Assembly (NCBI GenBank): GCA_037893245.1
Contig: JBAIAA010000238.1
Span: forward strand, 1,426,001 to 1,490,000
Direction of reading: 5' to 3'
From: Crossaster papposus
Taxonomy: Eukaryota; Echinodermata; Asteroidea; Velatida; Solasteridae
DNA: 64,000 bases
Shown here: positions 1 to 9,013 of the stretch, piece by piece
Position numbering within the stretch: position 1 is the stretch's first letter
Layout of the letters: each line of letters begins with the position of its first letter
Program-made: the position numbers and the translations under genes
The notes under the pieces: generated by a model
What the model was told of the DNA's origin: nothing
What the model saw: the letters and a program-made list of their open reading frames with translations, nothing else
Database searches by the model: none

Positions 1-52
1 TCGGCCATTCGACTACCAGTCAACACTGTTTGAAATCGATGTGACTTAATAG

Positions 53-783
53 TGTAGCGCCCGTGCCCCTAGACGGTAGAGGGCGCTGGAGCGATTCCAC
101 GGTGGTGGGATCTCGCCCTGGTGGCCCCTGCTGGTGCGCTCCGGAAACCCGTCCTTGGATCGCGCATACGCCAAACCGGTTCTAACCTGGGGTGCGTTCC
201 GCTCAAGCAAACGTTGCCAACGTTGGCCAACGTTAGCGTTGTTCGCGTGACTGGAACGCAATGTTCGCCAAATATGTTAGCGAACGTTAGCGAAAACGGC
301 GAACGACATTCCGAGCTGTTCGCTGTTGGCCAGTGACGTATTTTAAAGATGGCGGAGAAGTTAGCAGCCGACGGTTTTCTTTTCACGGTTTTGATTTACG
401 TTTCATACTTTTCGTTATAAACGGTGGATTTTTTTGAGCAGTTATAGGGATCTTTTAAAGAAAAATAATGAGTTGGACAAAAAGCAGCCAACCAAACGAT
501 GTCACTGTCAACGGGCGCCGCCATTTTGAAAACGTAGTTTTTAAAATATCGTTCCACTTCAACTAACGCAAACTCAAAACTTAGGCGAACGTTCGCGCAA
601 ACAGTTCGCGTAAGTGGAACGCAGCCCAGTTCTTGAGACCGCGTGAGTGTGTGTACTCCAGGTCGGTGTTTGCAGTCGTGAATCGACAATAAAACAGCAG
701 GTATTTTACCGGAAACCGAGGAACACTGGTGTCAGGATCTCTTCTTGTTTGTTGCGTCGACCCCAGGGCGAATTCACGTTACA
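53..783 (+). repeat. 5' LTR of the gypsy element, interrupted by an M7 element
   Basis: It starts TGTAGCGCCC and ends CGTTACA, matching the 289-bp 3' LTR apart from the 443-bp insertion at 187-629. A polyadenylation signal AATAAA lies at 689-694. No clear TATA box is seen. Confidence 0.92.
187..629 (-). mobile_element. M7 short TIR element, copy 1, inside the 5' LTR
   Basis: Ends are GGGGTGCGTTCC and the slightly decayed complement GGAACGCAGCCC. The intact 3' LTR reads straight through the site, so this is an insertion. Subterminal palindromes based on CCAACGTTGGC and GCGAACGTTCGC recur. On the - strand, 524-396 is a 42-codon reading frame conserved in length with the other two copies. No transposase is encoded. 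The superfamily is not assigned. Confidence 0.85.
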
Positions 784-784
784 T

Positions 785-800
785 TGGTGGCAGCGGTCGG
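785..800 (+). other. Probable primer-binding site of the gypsy element
   Basis: TGGTGGCAGCGGTCGG begins one base after the LTR end. It starts with TGG, as expected for pairing with the CCA end of a tRNA primer. The tRNA was not identified. Confidence 0.5.
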
Positions 801-837
801 CATACGAGAAGACGAGAAAAGACCAGGTGAAGTGTTC

Positions 838-2445
838 ATGTTTTCGAAAAACCACGATGGTACGGCAGCCAACTCGCCCCACGGCGAGGGGGCAGGCCAG
901 GTTGTGGGCCCAGGGAACGGGGACCAGCCTAAAGAACATTCCGGCACTCCGTGCATCACGCCGGAGGAGTTAGAGGCCTTCTTTAAGGATTTGCCGGAGA
1001 GCTCGGGGGGGGCTGTGGTTTCCTGGGAGTCAGGGTGTTTCCTGGGGGAGGAATTAGAAAATGATAGCGGGGAATTTAGGGACATGTCCCAATGGTTGAG
1101 GGGCGACGGTGCGTCCACTCCGATTCGGAGTGAGGGCGCCCTCCCCCAAAAATTGTCTGGGGTCGCTACCGAGCCCGGGGGGGACCCGGCCCGTGCTGTA
1201 GACGGCGGCGCGGCAGACGTCTTGTTCCACGCGGAGCAATTCCGAGCGGTGCCCGTCGATGCAGCGGGGGCGGGGTTTTGTCGGGACATCCCTCAGTTGT
1301 TCTATACAAATTATTTAGAGTCCTCGGGGGGCCCGGCTCGTGCTGTAGACGGCGGTGCGGCAGACGGTTCGCAACGCTCGGAGCGGACCCCTGCCGTGCC
1401 CGTCGGCGCAGCGGGGGCGGGGCCTCACCAGGACATCTACGGCTCATATTTGAGCCCGGCGGGTTTTCAGTCTGAGGGGGGGCCGCCCAGGGCTGTGGAC
1501 GGCGGCGCGGCCGGCGGGTCGCTCCGCTCGGAGCGTTCGCGGGTCGTGTTTGTCGATACAGCGGGGGCGGGGAGTTGTCTGGAGACAGGTCACCAGAACG
1601 GCGCCCTCTCGGGGAGCGATGGACCACACGGGGAGCCATTGTTCGATGCCAGCAGGGAGACGGGAGGCCGCCCCGGGACGACGGGGCAGGGTTTTCCCCA
1701 GCGAGCCAACGGAGCGGAGCCGTCAACGCTGCTCCGCGCACAAGTCAATGGAGCGGAGCAGTCGGCGCTGCTCCGCATGGGAGTCAATGGAACAGAGCTG
1801 CTCCGCACACAAGCCAATGGAGCGGAGCCGTCAACGCTGCTCCGCACACAAGTCAATGGAGCGGAGCAGTCAACGATGCTCCGCGCAAAAGTCAATGGAG
1901 CGGAGCCGTCGGCACTGCTCCGCATGGGAGTCAATGGAGCAGAGCTGCTCCGCGCACAGGCCAATGGAGCGGAGCCGTCAACGTTGCTCCGCACACAAGT
2001 CAATGGAGCGGAGCTGCTCCGCACACAAGTCAATGGAGCGGAGCCGTCAACGCTGCTCCGCACACAAGTCAATGGAGCGGAGCTGCTCCGCACACAAGCC
2101 AATGGAGCGGAGCCGTCAACGCTGATCCGCACACAGACCAATGGAGCGGAGCTGCTCCGCACACAAGCCAATGGAGCGGAGCCGTCAACGCTGCTCCGCA
2201 CACAAGCCAATGGAGCGGAGCTGCTCCGCAAACAAGCCGATGGAGCGGGGATGTCGCACACGCAGGCCGGCGTGGCGCCGGCGATGTGCTCAAGGAGGGG
2301 CCGCCCCAGTGGGGAGACTCCGGGGGAAGCCACCACTCGGTGCCCCCTGGTGGACCCAGGCTGGCCCCCACCATGGGCGTTGGGAGAGCCGCGCCGGTGC
2401 CGGCGGCAACGGGAGTCGCCGCAGGACCGGAGCCAACGGGAATAG
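838..2445 (+). CDS. Gypsy ORF1: amino-terminal Gag-like region with tandem repeats
   Basis: This open frame of 535 residues starts at the first ATG after the leader (838) and ends with TAG at 2443-2445. The first ~280 residues are acidic, Gly/Ala-rich and contain three imperfect copies of a block around ARAVDGGAAD. The rest is made of 10- and 13-residue repeats around NGAEPSTLLR. No catalytic domain is visible. The next frame (Gag core plus Pol) is open over the same repeats from about 1575 and lies -1 relative to this one, so this is best read as the N-terminal part of Gag joined to the downstream frame by ribosomal frameshifting or separated by mutation. Function beyond Gag is not supported. 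Confidence 0.6.
   Translation: MFSKNHDGTAANSPHGEGAGQVVGPGNGDQPKEHSGTPCITPEELEAFFKDLPESSGGAVVSWESGCFLGEELENDSGEFRDMSQWLRGDGASTPIRSEGALPQKLSGVATEPGGDPARAVDGGAADVLFHAEQFRAVPVDAAGAGFCRDIPQLFYTNYLESSGGPARAVDGGAADGSQRSERTPAVPVGAAGAGPHQDIYGSYLSPAGFQSEGGPPRAVDGGAAGGSLRSERSRVVFVDTAGAGSCLETGHQNGALSGSDGPHGEPLFDASRETGGRPGTTGQGFPQRANGAEPSTLLRAQVNGAEQSALLRMGVNGTELLRTQANGAEPSTLLRTQVNGAEQSTMLRAKVNGAEPSALLRMGVNGAELLRAQANGAEPSTLLRTQVNGAELLRTQVNGAEPSTLLRTQVNGAELLRTQANGAEPSTLIRTQTNGAELLRTQANGAEPSTLLRTQANGAELLRKQADGAGMSHTQAGVAPAMCSRRGRPSGETPGEATTRCPLVDPGWPPPWALGEPRRCRRQRESPQDRSQRE
1697..2250 (+). repeat. In-frame 39/30-bp tandem repeat within gag
   Basis: Units begin CAATGGAGCGGAGC and have two lengths, 39 bp and 30 bp, often alternating. 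Both are multiples of three, so copy-number change preserves frame. All three forward frames and at least one reverse frame stay largely open. Confidence 0.9.
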
Positions 2446-2459
2446 GTGGCCGGAGGCCG

Positions 2460-5400
2460 ATGATGCTCCCAGATAAGTTTGACGGGGTTGCATCCTGGTC
2501 GGACTACTTAATCCATTTTGAGAGTGTCGCGACAGTCAACCATTGGAGTGAGGCCGAGAAGGCAATATACCTGGCGTCTCACCTGAAGGGTACGGCCCAA
2601 GAGGCACTGGCAGACATGGCGCCAGAGGCACGGGGAGAATACTCCTCCATCTTGGAAAACTTCGAGCACCGGTTCGGCGTGACGGCACAAGTCCCACTAC
2701 ATCGGGCCCAGTTGTCCATGCGGACGAGGGGACGCGATGAGTCGCTCAGTAGCCTGGGGCAGTCCATTCGACGGCTGGTGCTGAAAAGCTACCCGAAACT
2801 GCCGGCACAGGCCCGGGAGGACTTGGGCGTGGAGGCGTTCCGGAGGGCCTTGGGGAAGGAACAACTGCAGCGTCACCTGTTCTCCCGTAAGGCGGCGACC
2901 CTGACTGAGGCTGTTACGCTGGCGACTGAAATGGAGGCGTTCATGGAGTCCCAAGAGTTCAGCCGGAGAGGGAGGGCTGGAGAACGGGATGTGAGGTCGG
3001 TGGAGCAGCTTCCTCCGGCTCCTGCCGTGGAGCCTGAGGCGGTCCTGCTAGTGGGGTACAAGCCGGAAACGCGGGCCCAGGTGGAGTGCTTTAGGTGCCA
3101 TGAACTCGGCCATTTCAGGAGAGACTGCCCCCGCCGAAGGGAGAAAGGCGGTCCCCCGCCGCGCCGGCCCAGAGCCGAGGGAGCACGGAGACCTCCAGTT
3201 CCCGGGCCGACAAGCTCAGCCGGGCCAGCCGCGACGGGGACGCCCGGAGCCAACTACCTTGAGGGGATGGTAGCCGGGAGGCCGGTGCGTTGCCTTCTCG
3301 ACACGGGGGCAACAGTGAACCTGATTGCGGAGCGTTTTCACCGTGCCTGGCTCAACACTGAGGGACGGAGTCTCCGTCCCGCGGTCCCAGGCCTGAGAAT
3401 GGCGGACGGCAGTCCTATGCCGTCGAAAGGAAGGGGGAACTTTGAGTTACAAGTGGGCGACCTCCGCGTGCACCACACCTTTACTGTGGCCGAGATCGAG
3501 CCGGACGTGATCCTGGGAATTGACTTCCTCGCAAAGTACCACTGCATGTGGAATTGGGACGACCACACGGTCACCCTCGACGGGAGGAAGTTTTTCCTGG
3601 GGGGTATCACACGTGAGCCTCTCGTGGCGAGGGTACAGGTGGCAGAGAACGTGGTGGTCCCGGCCGGCCACGAAGCGATCCTCGCCGGCAAAATCAAGAA
3701 CGGGTCCCGAGTGGGAGTCGGAATGGTCTACCCCAACTTAGAGGCTACGGACAACTGCCGGGTTGCGGTCGCCACCGGCCTGGTGGACACACAAAATGGA
3801 GCCGTGCCGGTGAGGGTTTTCAACCCGACGGCCGACCCAGTGACGATCTACCAGGGCAGCCGGTTGGCTCTTTTCTCACCGGTGGAGGAGTTGGACGTGG
3901 TGGAGCTGGAGGAGGGACGGCGGGGGTCTGCCGCTGGCCGTGCTCCGGCGGACGCACGGCCGGAGGTTCCTCCTCACCTACAAGACCTCCTGGAGCGAGG
4001 AGCGGCGGACCTTAACCGGAACCAACGTTCCCGACTGGCAGGGTTACTGACGGAGTTCGCCGGAGCTTTCACCGGCCCCGACGGTCGCCATGGGCGCACG
4101 GAACTGACCAGACACGCCATTAACACGGGAGACGCAGTGCCTATTCGCCAACCACCCAGGAGGTTGCCGCTCCACAAGAGGAAAGAGGCCGACCAACATG
4201 TGCAGCAGATGCTGCGGGATGGCGTGGTGGAACCCTCTGGTAGCCCCTGGTCGTCGCCGGTGGTGTTGGTCCGAAAGAAGGACGGGACTGTCCGTTTCTG
4301 CGTGGACTACCGGAGAGTCAACGAGGTGACAATAAAGGACGCCTACCCCATCCCCAGAATCGAGGATAACCTTGACGCCTTGAGCGGAGCCAAGTGGTTC
4401 AGTACCCTCGACCTGGCCAGCGGCTACTGGCAGGTCGGGATGGAGAAGGAGGATCGGGAGAAGACGGCCTTCGGCATGCAGAACGGACTGTACCAGTTCA
4501 CCGTCATGCCGTTCGGGCTGTGTAACGCTCCGGCGACGTTCGAGCGCTTGATGGAACAGGTGTTGAAGGGACTCCAATGGCAGGTGGCGGTGGTTTATTT
4601 GGACGACGTTATCGTGTGGGGGGCAGACTTCGAGGAGCACCAGAGGAGGTTGGCGGTGGTCTTGGAACGGTTCCGGGCCGCGGGATTAAGACTCAAGCCC
4701 AAGAAATGTAACCTGTTCAAGAAGGAGGTGTCTTTCCTGGGCCATCTCGTGTCAGCCGACGGAGTCAGGACCGACCCAAAGAAGGTCGCGGTCATTAGGC
4801 GCTGGCCACAACCCGCGAACCTGACCCAAGTCAGGAGCTTTCTGGGACTCGCCTCCTACTACATGCGGTTCATCGTAAACTTCGCCGAGATCGCCCGCCC
4901 CCTCCACGCCCTGACCACCAAGAGCCAGAGGACATTTTCTTGGTCTGTCGCTTGCCAGTCAGCATTCGACCACCTGAAAGACGCGTTGACCACGGCACCG
5001 GTGCTACGTTACCCGGACACGGAGCACCGTTACATTTTGGATACGGACGCCAGCAACTGCACCATCGGAGCAGTGCTGGCACAGGAAGGGAAGGAAGGTG
5101 AACAAGTGATCGCGTACGGGAGCCGCACATTGTCCAAGGCCGAACGCAACTACCGCACCACTCGGAGAGAGTTGCTGGCCGTAGTCCATTTCGTCCACTA
5201 TTTTAAACACTACCTCCTCGGCAAACGGTTCTTGCTCCGAACAGACCACGGATCCCTCCGGTGGCTGTTCAACTTTAAGGAGCCGGAGGGGCAGACGGCC
5301 AGGTGGATCCAGAGGCTAGGGTGTTACGAGTTTGACGTGGAACATCGGGCCGGGAAGAAACACACCAACGCCGACGCCGTTTCCAGGATTCCGTGCGGTC

Positions 5401-8210
5401 AGTGTGGACGTTCGGGCGAGGTCAGCCACGAATGTTACACCAAGGGACCCCTGTTGGGAGCCATTGGGGAGGCGGAGCTGGAGGAGACCGCCCCGGTGGA
5501 GGGACTCCTGGCGGCTTGGGACTCCGTGGAGCTAAGGCAGGAACAACGCGACGACCCGGAGTTGAGCCGAATCGTCCACTGGCTAGATGAGGGGGCTCCT
5601 AGACCCGGCTGGTCGGACGTGTCGGCACTGGACGAGGGCACGAAGTTCTGGTGGGCAAAGTGGGAGACCCTGCGACTGTCCCATGGGGTGCTGCAGATAA
5701 GGTGGGAGCAGCCCCAGGACGGATCCCACAAGTGGAAGGTTGTAGTTCCGCGGACGCGGGTGGAGGACGTCTTGCGGTTGACCCATGATTGCAGGACGTC
5801 GGGACACTTGGGTGTCGCCCGGACGGTTGCTCGGCTGAGACAGGCACCGGTGTACTTCCGGGAGATGCGACGCCAGGCGAAGGAGTGGTGCCGGAAATGC
5901 CACAAGTGTGGATCAAAGAAACCGCCCCCTCGACCCCTCCGGGCTCCACTGCAGCAGTACTTGGTGGGTGCGCCGATGGAGCGCATCGCGATCGACCTCA
6001 CAGGCCGCTTCCCCAAAACCAAAGCTGGGAATACGAGCATCATGGTGGTGGCCGACTATTTCACCAAGTGGGTGGAGGCTTTTCCGATCCCGGATCAGAC
6101 AGCTCTCACCGTGGCCCGAACCCTCGTGGAGCAGGTTATCACCCGTTTCGGCACCCCCCTCGAGATCCACACGGATCAGGGGAGGGAGTTCGAAGCCCGG
6201 CTGTTCCAGGACACCTGCCGTCTCCTGGGCGTCCACAAGACCCGCACGACGCCGTTCCACCCCCAGTCCGACGGAATGGTGGAGCGATTCAACCGCACCG
6301 TCAAGACGATGTTAAGTCTGTTCGTGCGGGAGAACCAGGATGACTGGGACGAACACCTCCCATACGTCATGATGGCGTACCGTTCCTCCCAGCACGACAG
6401 CACCAAGTTCACTCCGAACATGCTCATGCTCGGCCGAGAGGTGCGACTTTCGTTGGACTTGGTGGTGGGACAGCCGGAGGAGCCGCCGGTAGAGGCAACG
6501 GAGCAGGAGTATGTAGACGGGCTGAGGGCGAAGATGGAGCGCGCGCACAAGTTCGCTCGACAGCATCTGAAGGGGGGCCAGACATACCAGAAACAACATT
6601 ACGATCGTCGGGCGGAGGGTGCCGGCTACGAGCCCGGACGTGCCGTGTGGCTCTACACCCCCTCCAAGAAGGTGGGTCGCACGCCCAAGCTGCAGTGTTG
6701 GTGGGACGGGCCATTTGTGGTGTTGAAGAGGACCGACGACGTCACCTACCGGATCCAGAGATCGCCTCGCGCCAAAGCCAAGGTGGTTCATTTCAACCGG
6801 CTAAAGCCATACTTGGGTGACGCCCGGGTGGACTGGTGGAGACGGGCCGCAGGGGGCCACCCAGTGGAGCCCAGCCTAGCCGCGGAGGAAAGACAGCCGC
6901 CTCCAGGCGGGCAACCATCACCAGCATCTAGCCCAGAGCCCCAGGTTCCTTCGGCGGGGCCGCCAGGGGACAGGGATGACCCGTCGGATGTGGTGGAACT
7001 ATCGTCGAAAGGGCCAGAGGCGAAGGCGTTTCCACCAGTTGCGAAGGCGGGTGTCGCTCTTGACGGGTTGGAGGAGACGGGCGCAGATCTGGGGCCGGAC
7101 GAACCTGAGGGGGAGGGTGCTCAGTCGCCTTCTCCGCTGACGGAACCAGGCACCGAACGGTATACTCGCGCCGGCCGGAAAGTAGTCCGGCCTAGCCGAT
7201 ATTGTCATGCATTAACTAAACCTTCTTCTTCTTCTTCCACCCGCAGGATGGCCCCCGTGGCGTGTCCTCACTGTGGGAAGACCTTCACCCGCAGCAGCAA
7301 CCGCCGCAGACACGTCCGCACTGCGTGCGAGGGGCTCCACGCGGAACGCCCGTACGCGTGCAAACGGGGCTGCGGTCTGCAGTTCTACCGGGAGGACGTC
7401 CGGGGGCGCCACCATCGGTACTGCCAGGGCGGGTTGGTGGCCGGGGTGATGGCGGCGGCGGACGCCCTGGAGATTCACCCCAGCGATGTCGAGATGGAGT
7501 TCGGAAATCCTGACGGTCCGGAACTTTCTCCACCTCGCCTCTCCCGACAAGGGAGCCCCGACCTTCTCCGCGGTGGACGGGGTCAACCGGCCGCTGCCAG
7601 CCCCGCGTCACCGCCCCGGGCCAAGAGACAACGGGGCCCAGTTCCGGCGAGGGACCCGGGGGCCACCTCCGCGCGGAGCGACCTTCCCGGTCCCCTCGTA
7701 CGGAACGGAGCGAGTCGACCAGCCAGCCGCGACCAGAACCAGAAGAACTACCTCGACCACCGGGGAACCGCCTCCGCTCGGAGCGGTCCCCCCGGCCTCG
7801 TGCAAAACGGGGCGAGTCGGCCAGTCAACCACGACAAGAGCGGGAGGAGCTGCCTCGGTCGCCGGGGGACCACCTCCGCTCGGAGTGTTTCCCCCGGCCT
7901 CGTGCAGAACGAGACGAGCCAAGCCGGAGCCAGGAGCGGCTACCTCGGCCGCCCAAGGGCCGTTGGTCGGGACGACGGGGTCACAGACACCGCTCCCGCC
8001 GTCCGGGAGAAGACAGCACCACCAGACCCTCCCCGCCAGCTCGGGCCGAAGGAGGGACGCAGACGGAGCCTTCGACGCCCCCGCCGTTGGCGACGTTCCC
8101 ATGGAGTGGGCAGCCCCGAGTCTTACCAGCTGGGTGTCGGGTGGAGCTGCCGGACGGGACCTGGATGCGGTTGGACATGGACGGCGTCGTCCGGCGGCCG
8201 CACGGCGTGA
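2460..8210 (+). CDS. Gypsy Gag core and Pol polyprotein (protease, RT, RNase H, integrase)
   Basis: The uninterrupted frame runs from ATG 2460 to the stop ending at 8210; it is also open upstream to ~1575 without an ATG. In order: Gag capsid-like region (~2460-3000), CCHC knuckle CFRCHELGHFRRDC (3087-3128), aspartic protease with DTGA (Asp codon 3300), reverse transcriptase (~4170-4720) with catalytic YLDD at 4596-4607, RNase H (~5035-5390), integrase HHCC zinc domain (~5785-5930), integrase core with Asp 5994, Asp 6174 and Glu 6282 (35 residues between the last two), and a GPY/F-like module with WWDGPF (~6700). All catalytic residues of these enzymes are present. After ~7130 the frame passes without a stop into the zinc-finger ORF at 7248, and past ~7620 it is probably not the native frame. 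It makes and integrates the element's cDNA. Confidence 0.93.
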   Translation: MMLPDKFDGVASWSDYLIHFESVATVNHWSEAEKAIYLASHLKGTAQEALADMAPEARGEYSSILENFEHRFGVTAQVPLHRAQLSMRTRGRDESLSSLGQSIRRLVLKSYPKLPAQAREDLGVEAFRRALGKEQLQRHLFSRKAATLTEAVTLATEMEAFMESQEFSRRGRAGERDVRSVEQLPPAPAVEPEAVLLVGYKPETRAQVECFRCHELGHFRRDCPRRREKGGPPPRRPRAEGARRPPVPGPTSSAGPAATGTPGANYLEGMVAGRPVRCLLDTGATVNLIAERFHRAWLNTEGRSLRPAVPGLRMADGSPMPSKGRGNFELQVGDLRVHHTFTVAEIEPDVILGIDFLAKYHCMWNWDDHTVTLDGRKFFLGGITREPLVARVQVAENVVVPAGHEAILAGKIKNGSRVGVGMVYPNLEATDNCRVAVATGLVDTQNGAVPVRVFNPTADPVTIYQGSRLALFSPVEELDVVELEEGRRGSAAGRAPADARPEVPPHLQDLLERGAADLNRNQRSRLAGLLTEFAGAFTGPDGRHGRTELTRHAINTGDAVPIRQPPRRLPLHKRKEADQHVQQMLRDGVVEPSGSPWSSPVVLVRKKDGTVRFCVDYRRVNEVTIKDAYPIPRIEDNLDALSGAKWFSTLDLASGYWQVGMEKEDREKTAFGMQNGLYQFTVMPFGLCNAPATFERLMEQVLKGLQWQVAVVYLDDVIVWGADFEEHQRRLAVVLERFRAAGLRLKPKKCNLFKKEVSFLGHLVSADGVRTDPKKVAVIRRWPQPANLTQVRSFLGLASYYMRFIVNFAEIARPLHALTTKSQRTFSWSVACQSAFDHLKDALTTAPVLRYPDTEHRYILDTDASNCTIGAVLAQEGKEGEQVIAYGSRTLSKAERNYRTTRRELLAVVHFVHYFKHYLLGKRFLLRTDHGSLRWLFNFKEPEGQTARWIQRLGCYEFDVEHRAGKKHTNADAVSRIPCGQCGRSGEVSHECYTKGPLLGAIGEAELEETAPVEGLLAAWDSVELRQEQRDDPELSRIVHWLDEGAPRPGWSDVSALDEGTKFWWAKWETLRLSHGVLQIRWEQPQDGSHKWKVVVPRTRVEDVLRLTHDCRTSGHLGVARTVARLRQAPVYFREMRRQAKEWCRKCHKCGSKKPPPRPLRAPLQQYLVGAPMERIAIDLTGRFPKTKAGNTSIMVVADYFTKWVEAFPIPDQTALTVARTLVEQVITRFGTPLEIHTDQGREFEARLFQDTCRLLGVHKTRTTPFHPQSDGMVERFNRTVKTMLSLFVRENQDDWDEHLPYVMMAYRSSQHDSTKFTPNMLMLGREVRLSLDLVVGQPEEPPVEATEQEYVDGLRAKMERAHKFARQHLKGGQTYQKQHYDRRAEGAGYEPGRAVWLYTPSKKVGRTPKLQCWWDGPFVVLKRTDDVTYRIQRSPRAKAKVVHFNRLKPYLGDARVDWWRRAAGGHPVEPSLAAEERQPPPGGQPSPASSPEPQVPSAGPPGDRDDPSDVVELSSKGPEAKAFPPVAKAGVALDGLEETGADLGPDEPEGEGAQSPSPLTEPGTERYTRAGRKVVRPSRYCHALTKPSSSSSTRRMAPVACPHCGKTFTRSSNRRRHVRTACEGLHAERPYACKRGCGLQFYREDVRGRHHRYCQGGLVAGVMAAADALEIHPSDVEMEFGNPDGPELSPPRLSRQGSPDLLRGGRGQPAAASPASPPRAKRQRGPVPARDPGATSARSDLPGPLVRNGASRPASRDQNQKNYLDHRGTASARSGPPGLVQNGASRPVNHDKSGRSCLGRRGTTSARSVSPGLVQNETSQAGARSGYLGRPRAVGRDDGVTDTAPAVREKTAPPDPPRQLGPKEGRRRSLRRPRRWRRSHGVGSPESYQLGVGWSCRTGPGCGWTWTASSGGRTA

Positions 8211-8554
8211 GGGAGATGGCCACCCATATGCCGGTTCCCTTATGCGAACACCTGCGGGACGAGTGGCGCCTGGAGACCACGCCCACCGGAGTGGAAAGCG
8301 ACAGCCACCGACTGTTTCGGTCGAGCGTGGTCCACTCCTACGAGGTCCCGGGGAGGCTTCTACAGACCTACGAGGGCCAGCAGTACGGCCAGTATTTTGT
8401 AGACCCGTCAGCGGCAGGCCAGCCTTCTCTGGGAGGAGTACTACCCCCTGGAGCACCCCCTCCCCCACGCTATCTCGACGACGTGCCGCAGGAGTTTTGG
8501 GAACAGCTCTTCCGGCAGACGGAGGTTCAGCGCCGGCCACCTCCTACCTCCTAG
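7248..8554 (+). CDS. Gypsy third ORF: paired zinc-finger protein, with an apparent frame break
   Basis: ATG 7248 follows a strong splice-acceptor-like stretch (pyrimidine tract from ~7221, then CCGCAG at 7241-7246). The first 60 residues hold two Cys/His motifs: CPHCGKTF followed by H-x4-C, and a second CKRGCG with HHRYC. A proline/arginine/serine-rich region follows. The natural-looking coding frame moves by -1 between about 7600 and 7680, then continues to TAG 8552-8554. The last ~150 codons are compositionally ordinary, with acidic and aromatic residues. A CAG|GTGAAG donor-like site at 826/827, just before the gag ATG, could splice to the acceptor and make 7248 the first AUG. Zinc-finger nucleic-acid binding is inferred; there is no envelope signature such as a signal peptide or membrane span. 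Confidence 0.6.
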
Positions 8555-8707
8555 ACAGGAACTCTTAACCATGTTTTTTTTTGTTAAAGCTTTAAACAGT
8601 TGTTTTTTTGTTGTTGTTGTTTTCTAATTGTTGGCGTTATGCGCTTTCCGGGGCGGTTGGCCGGGGTGCGGCAGCAGCGCCCATGGTCTTGTTTGGGGGC
8701 AAACAAG

Positions 8708-8724
8708 GTCTTCGTGGGGGGCTG
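8708..8724 (+). other. Polypurine tract region of the gypsy element
   Basis: A G-rich run, CGTGGGGGGCTG, ends immediately before the 3' LTR, where the plus-strand primer is expected. Confidence 0.5.
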
Positions 8725-9013
8725 TGTAGCGCCCGTGCCCCTAGACGGTGGAAGGCGCTGGAGCGATTCCACGGTGGTGGGATCGCCCTGGTGGCCCCTG
8801 CTGGTGCGCTTCGGAAACCCGTCCTTGGATCGCGCATACGCCAAACCGGTTCTAACCAGTTCTTGAGATCGCGTGAGTGTGTGTACTCCAGGTCGGTGTT
8901 TGCAGTCATGAATCGACAATAAAACAGCAGGTATTTTACCGGAAACCGAGGAACACTGGTGTCAGGATCTCTTCTTGTGTGTTGCGTCGACCCCAGGGCG
9001 AATTTACGTTACA
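8725..9013 (+). repeat. 3' LTR of the gypsy element
   Basis: A 289-bp copy starts TGTAGCG and ends TTACA, with AATAAA at 8919-8924, followed by target duplication ATAG. It is uninterrupted and defines the M7 insertion in the 5' LTR. Confidence 0.95.

Larger units (their letters stand above)
53..9013 (+). mobile_element. Ty3/gypsy-type LTR retrotransposon, nearly full length
   Basis: The element is bounded by LTRs that begin TGTAGCG and end TTACA, and is flanked by a 4-bp target duplication ATAG (49-52 and 9014-9017). Other monomers show the uninterrupted target. Internal order is leader, gag-like frame, CCHC knuckle, aspartic protease, reverse transcriptase, RNase H, integrase, a 3' zinc-finger frame and a G-rich tract. 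RT before integrase and the D-D35-E integrase place it in Ty3/gypsy. By eye, ignoring the M7 insertion, the LTRs differ by about seven substitutions and one 2-nt indel over ~289 bp, so insertion is fairly recent. No chromodomain is evident. It is probably inactive because an M7 element interrupts the 5' LTR and the 3' frame appears broken. Confidence 0.95.

Noticed and set aside
1590..2336. 248-residue open frame on the - strand within gag
   Set aside because: Mirror of the triplet-multiple gag repeat tract; composition mirrors the sense frame.
6840..7210. Chromodomain at the end of the gypsy integrase
   Set aside because: The region is Pro/Glu/Gly-rich and lacks the aromatic-cage motif pattern expected of a chromodomain.
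7248..8554. Envelope gene in the gypsy element
   Set aside because: No signal peptide, transmembrane segment or fusion/furin-like motif; the ORF begins with Cys/His zinc fingers.
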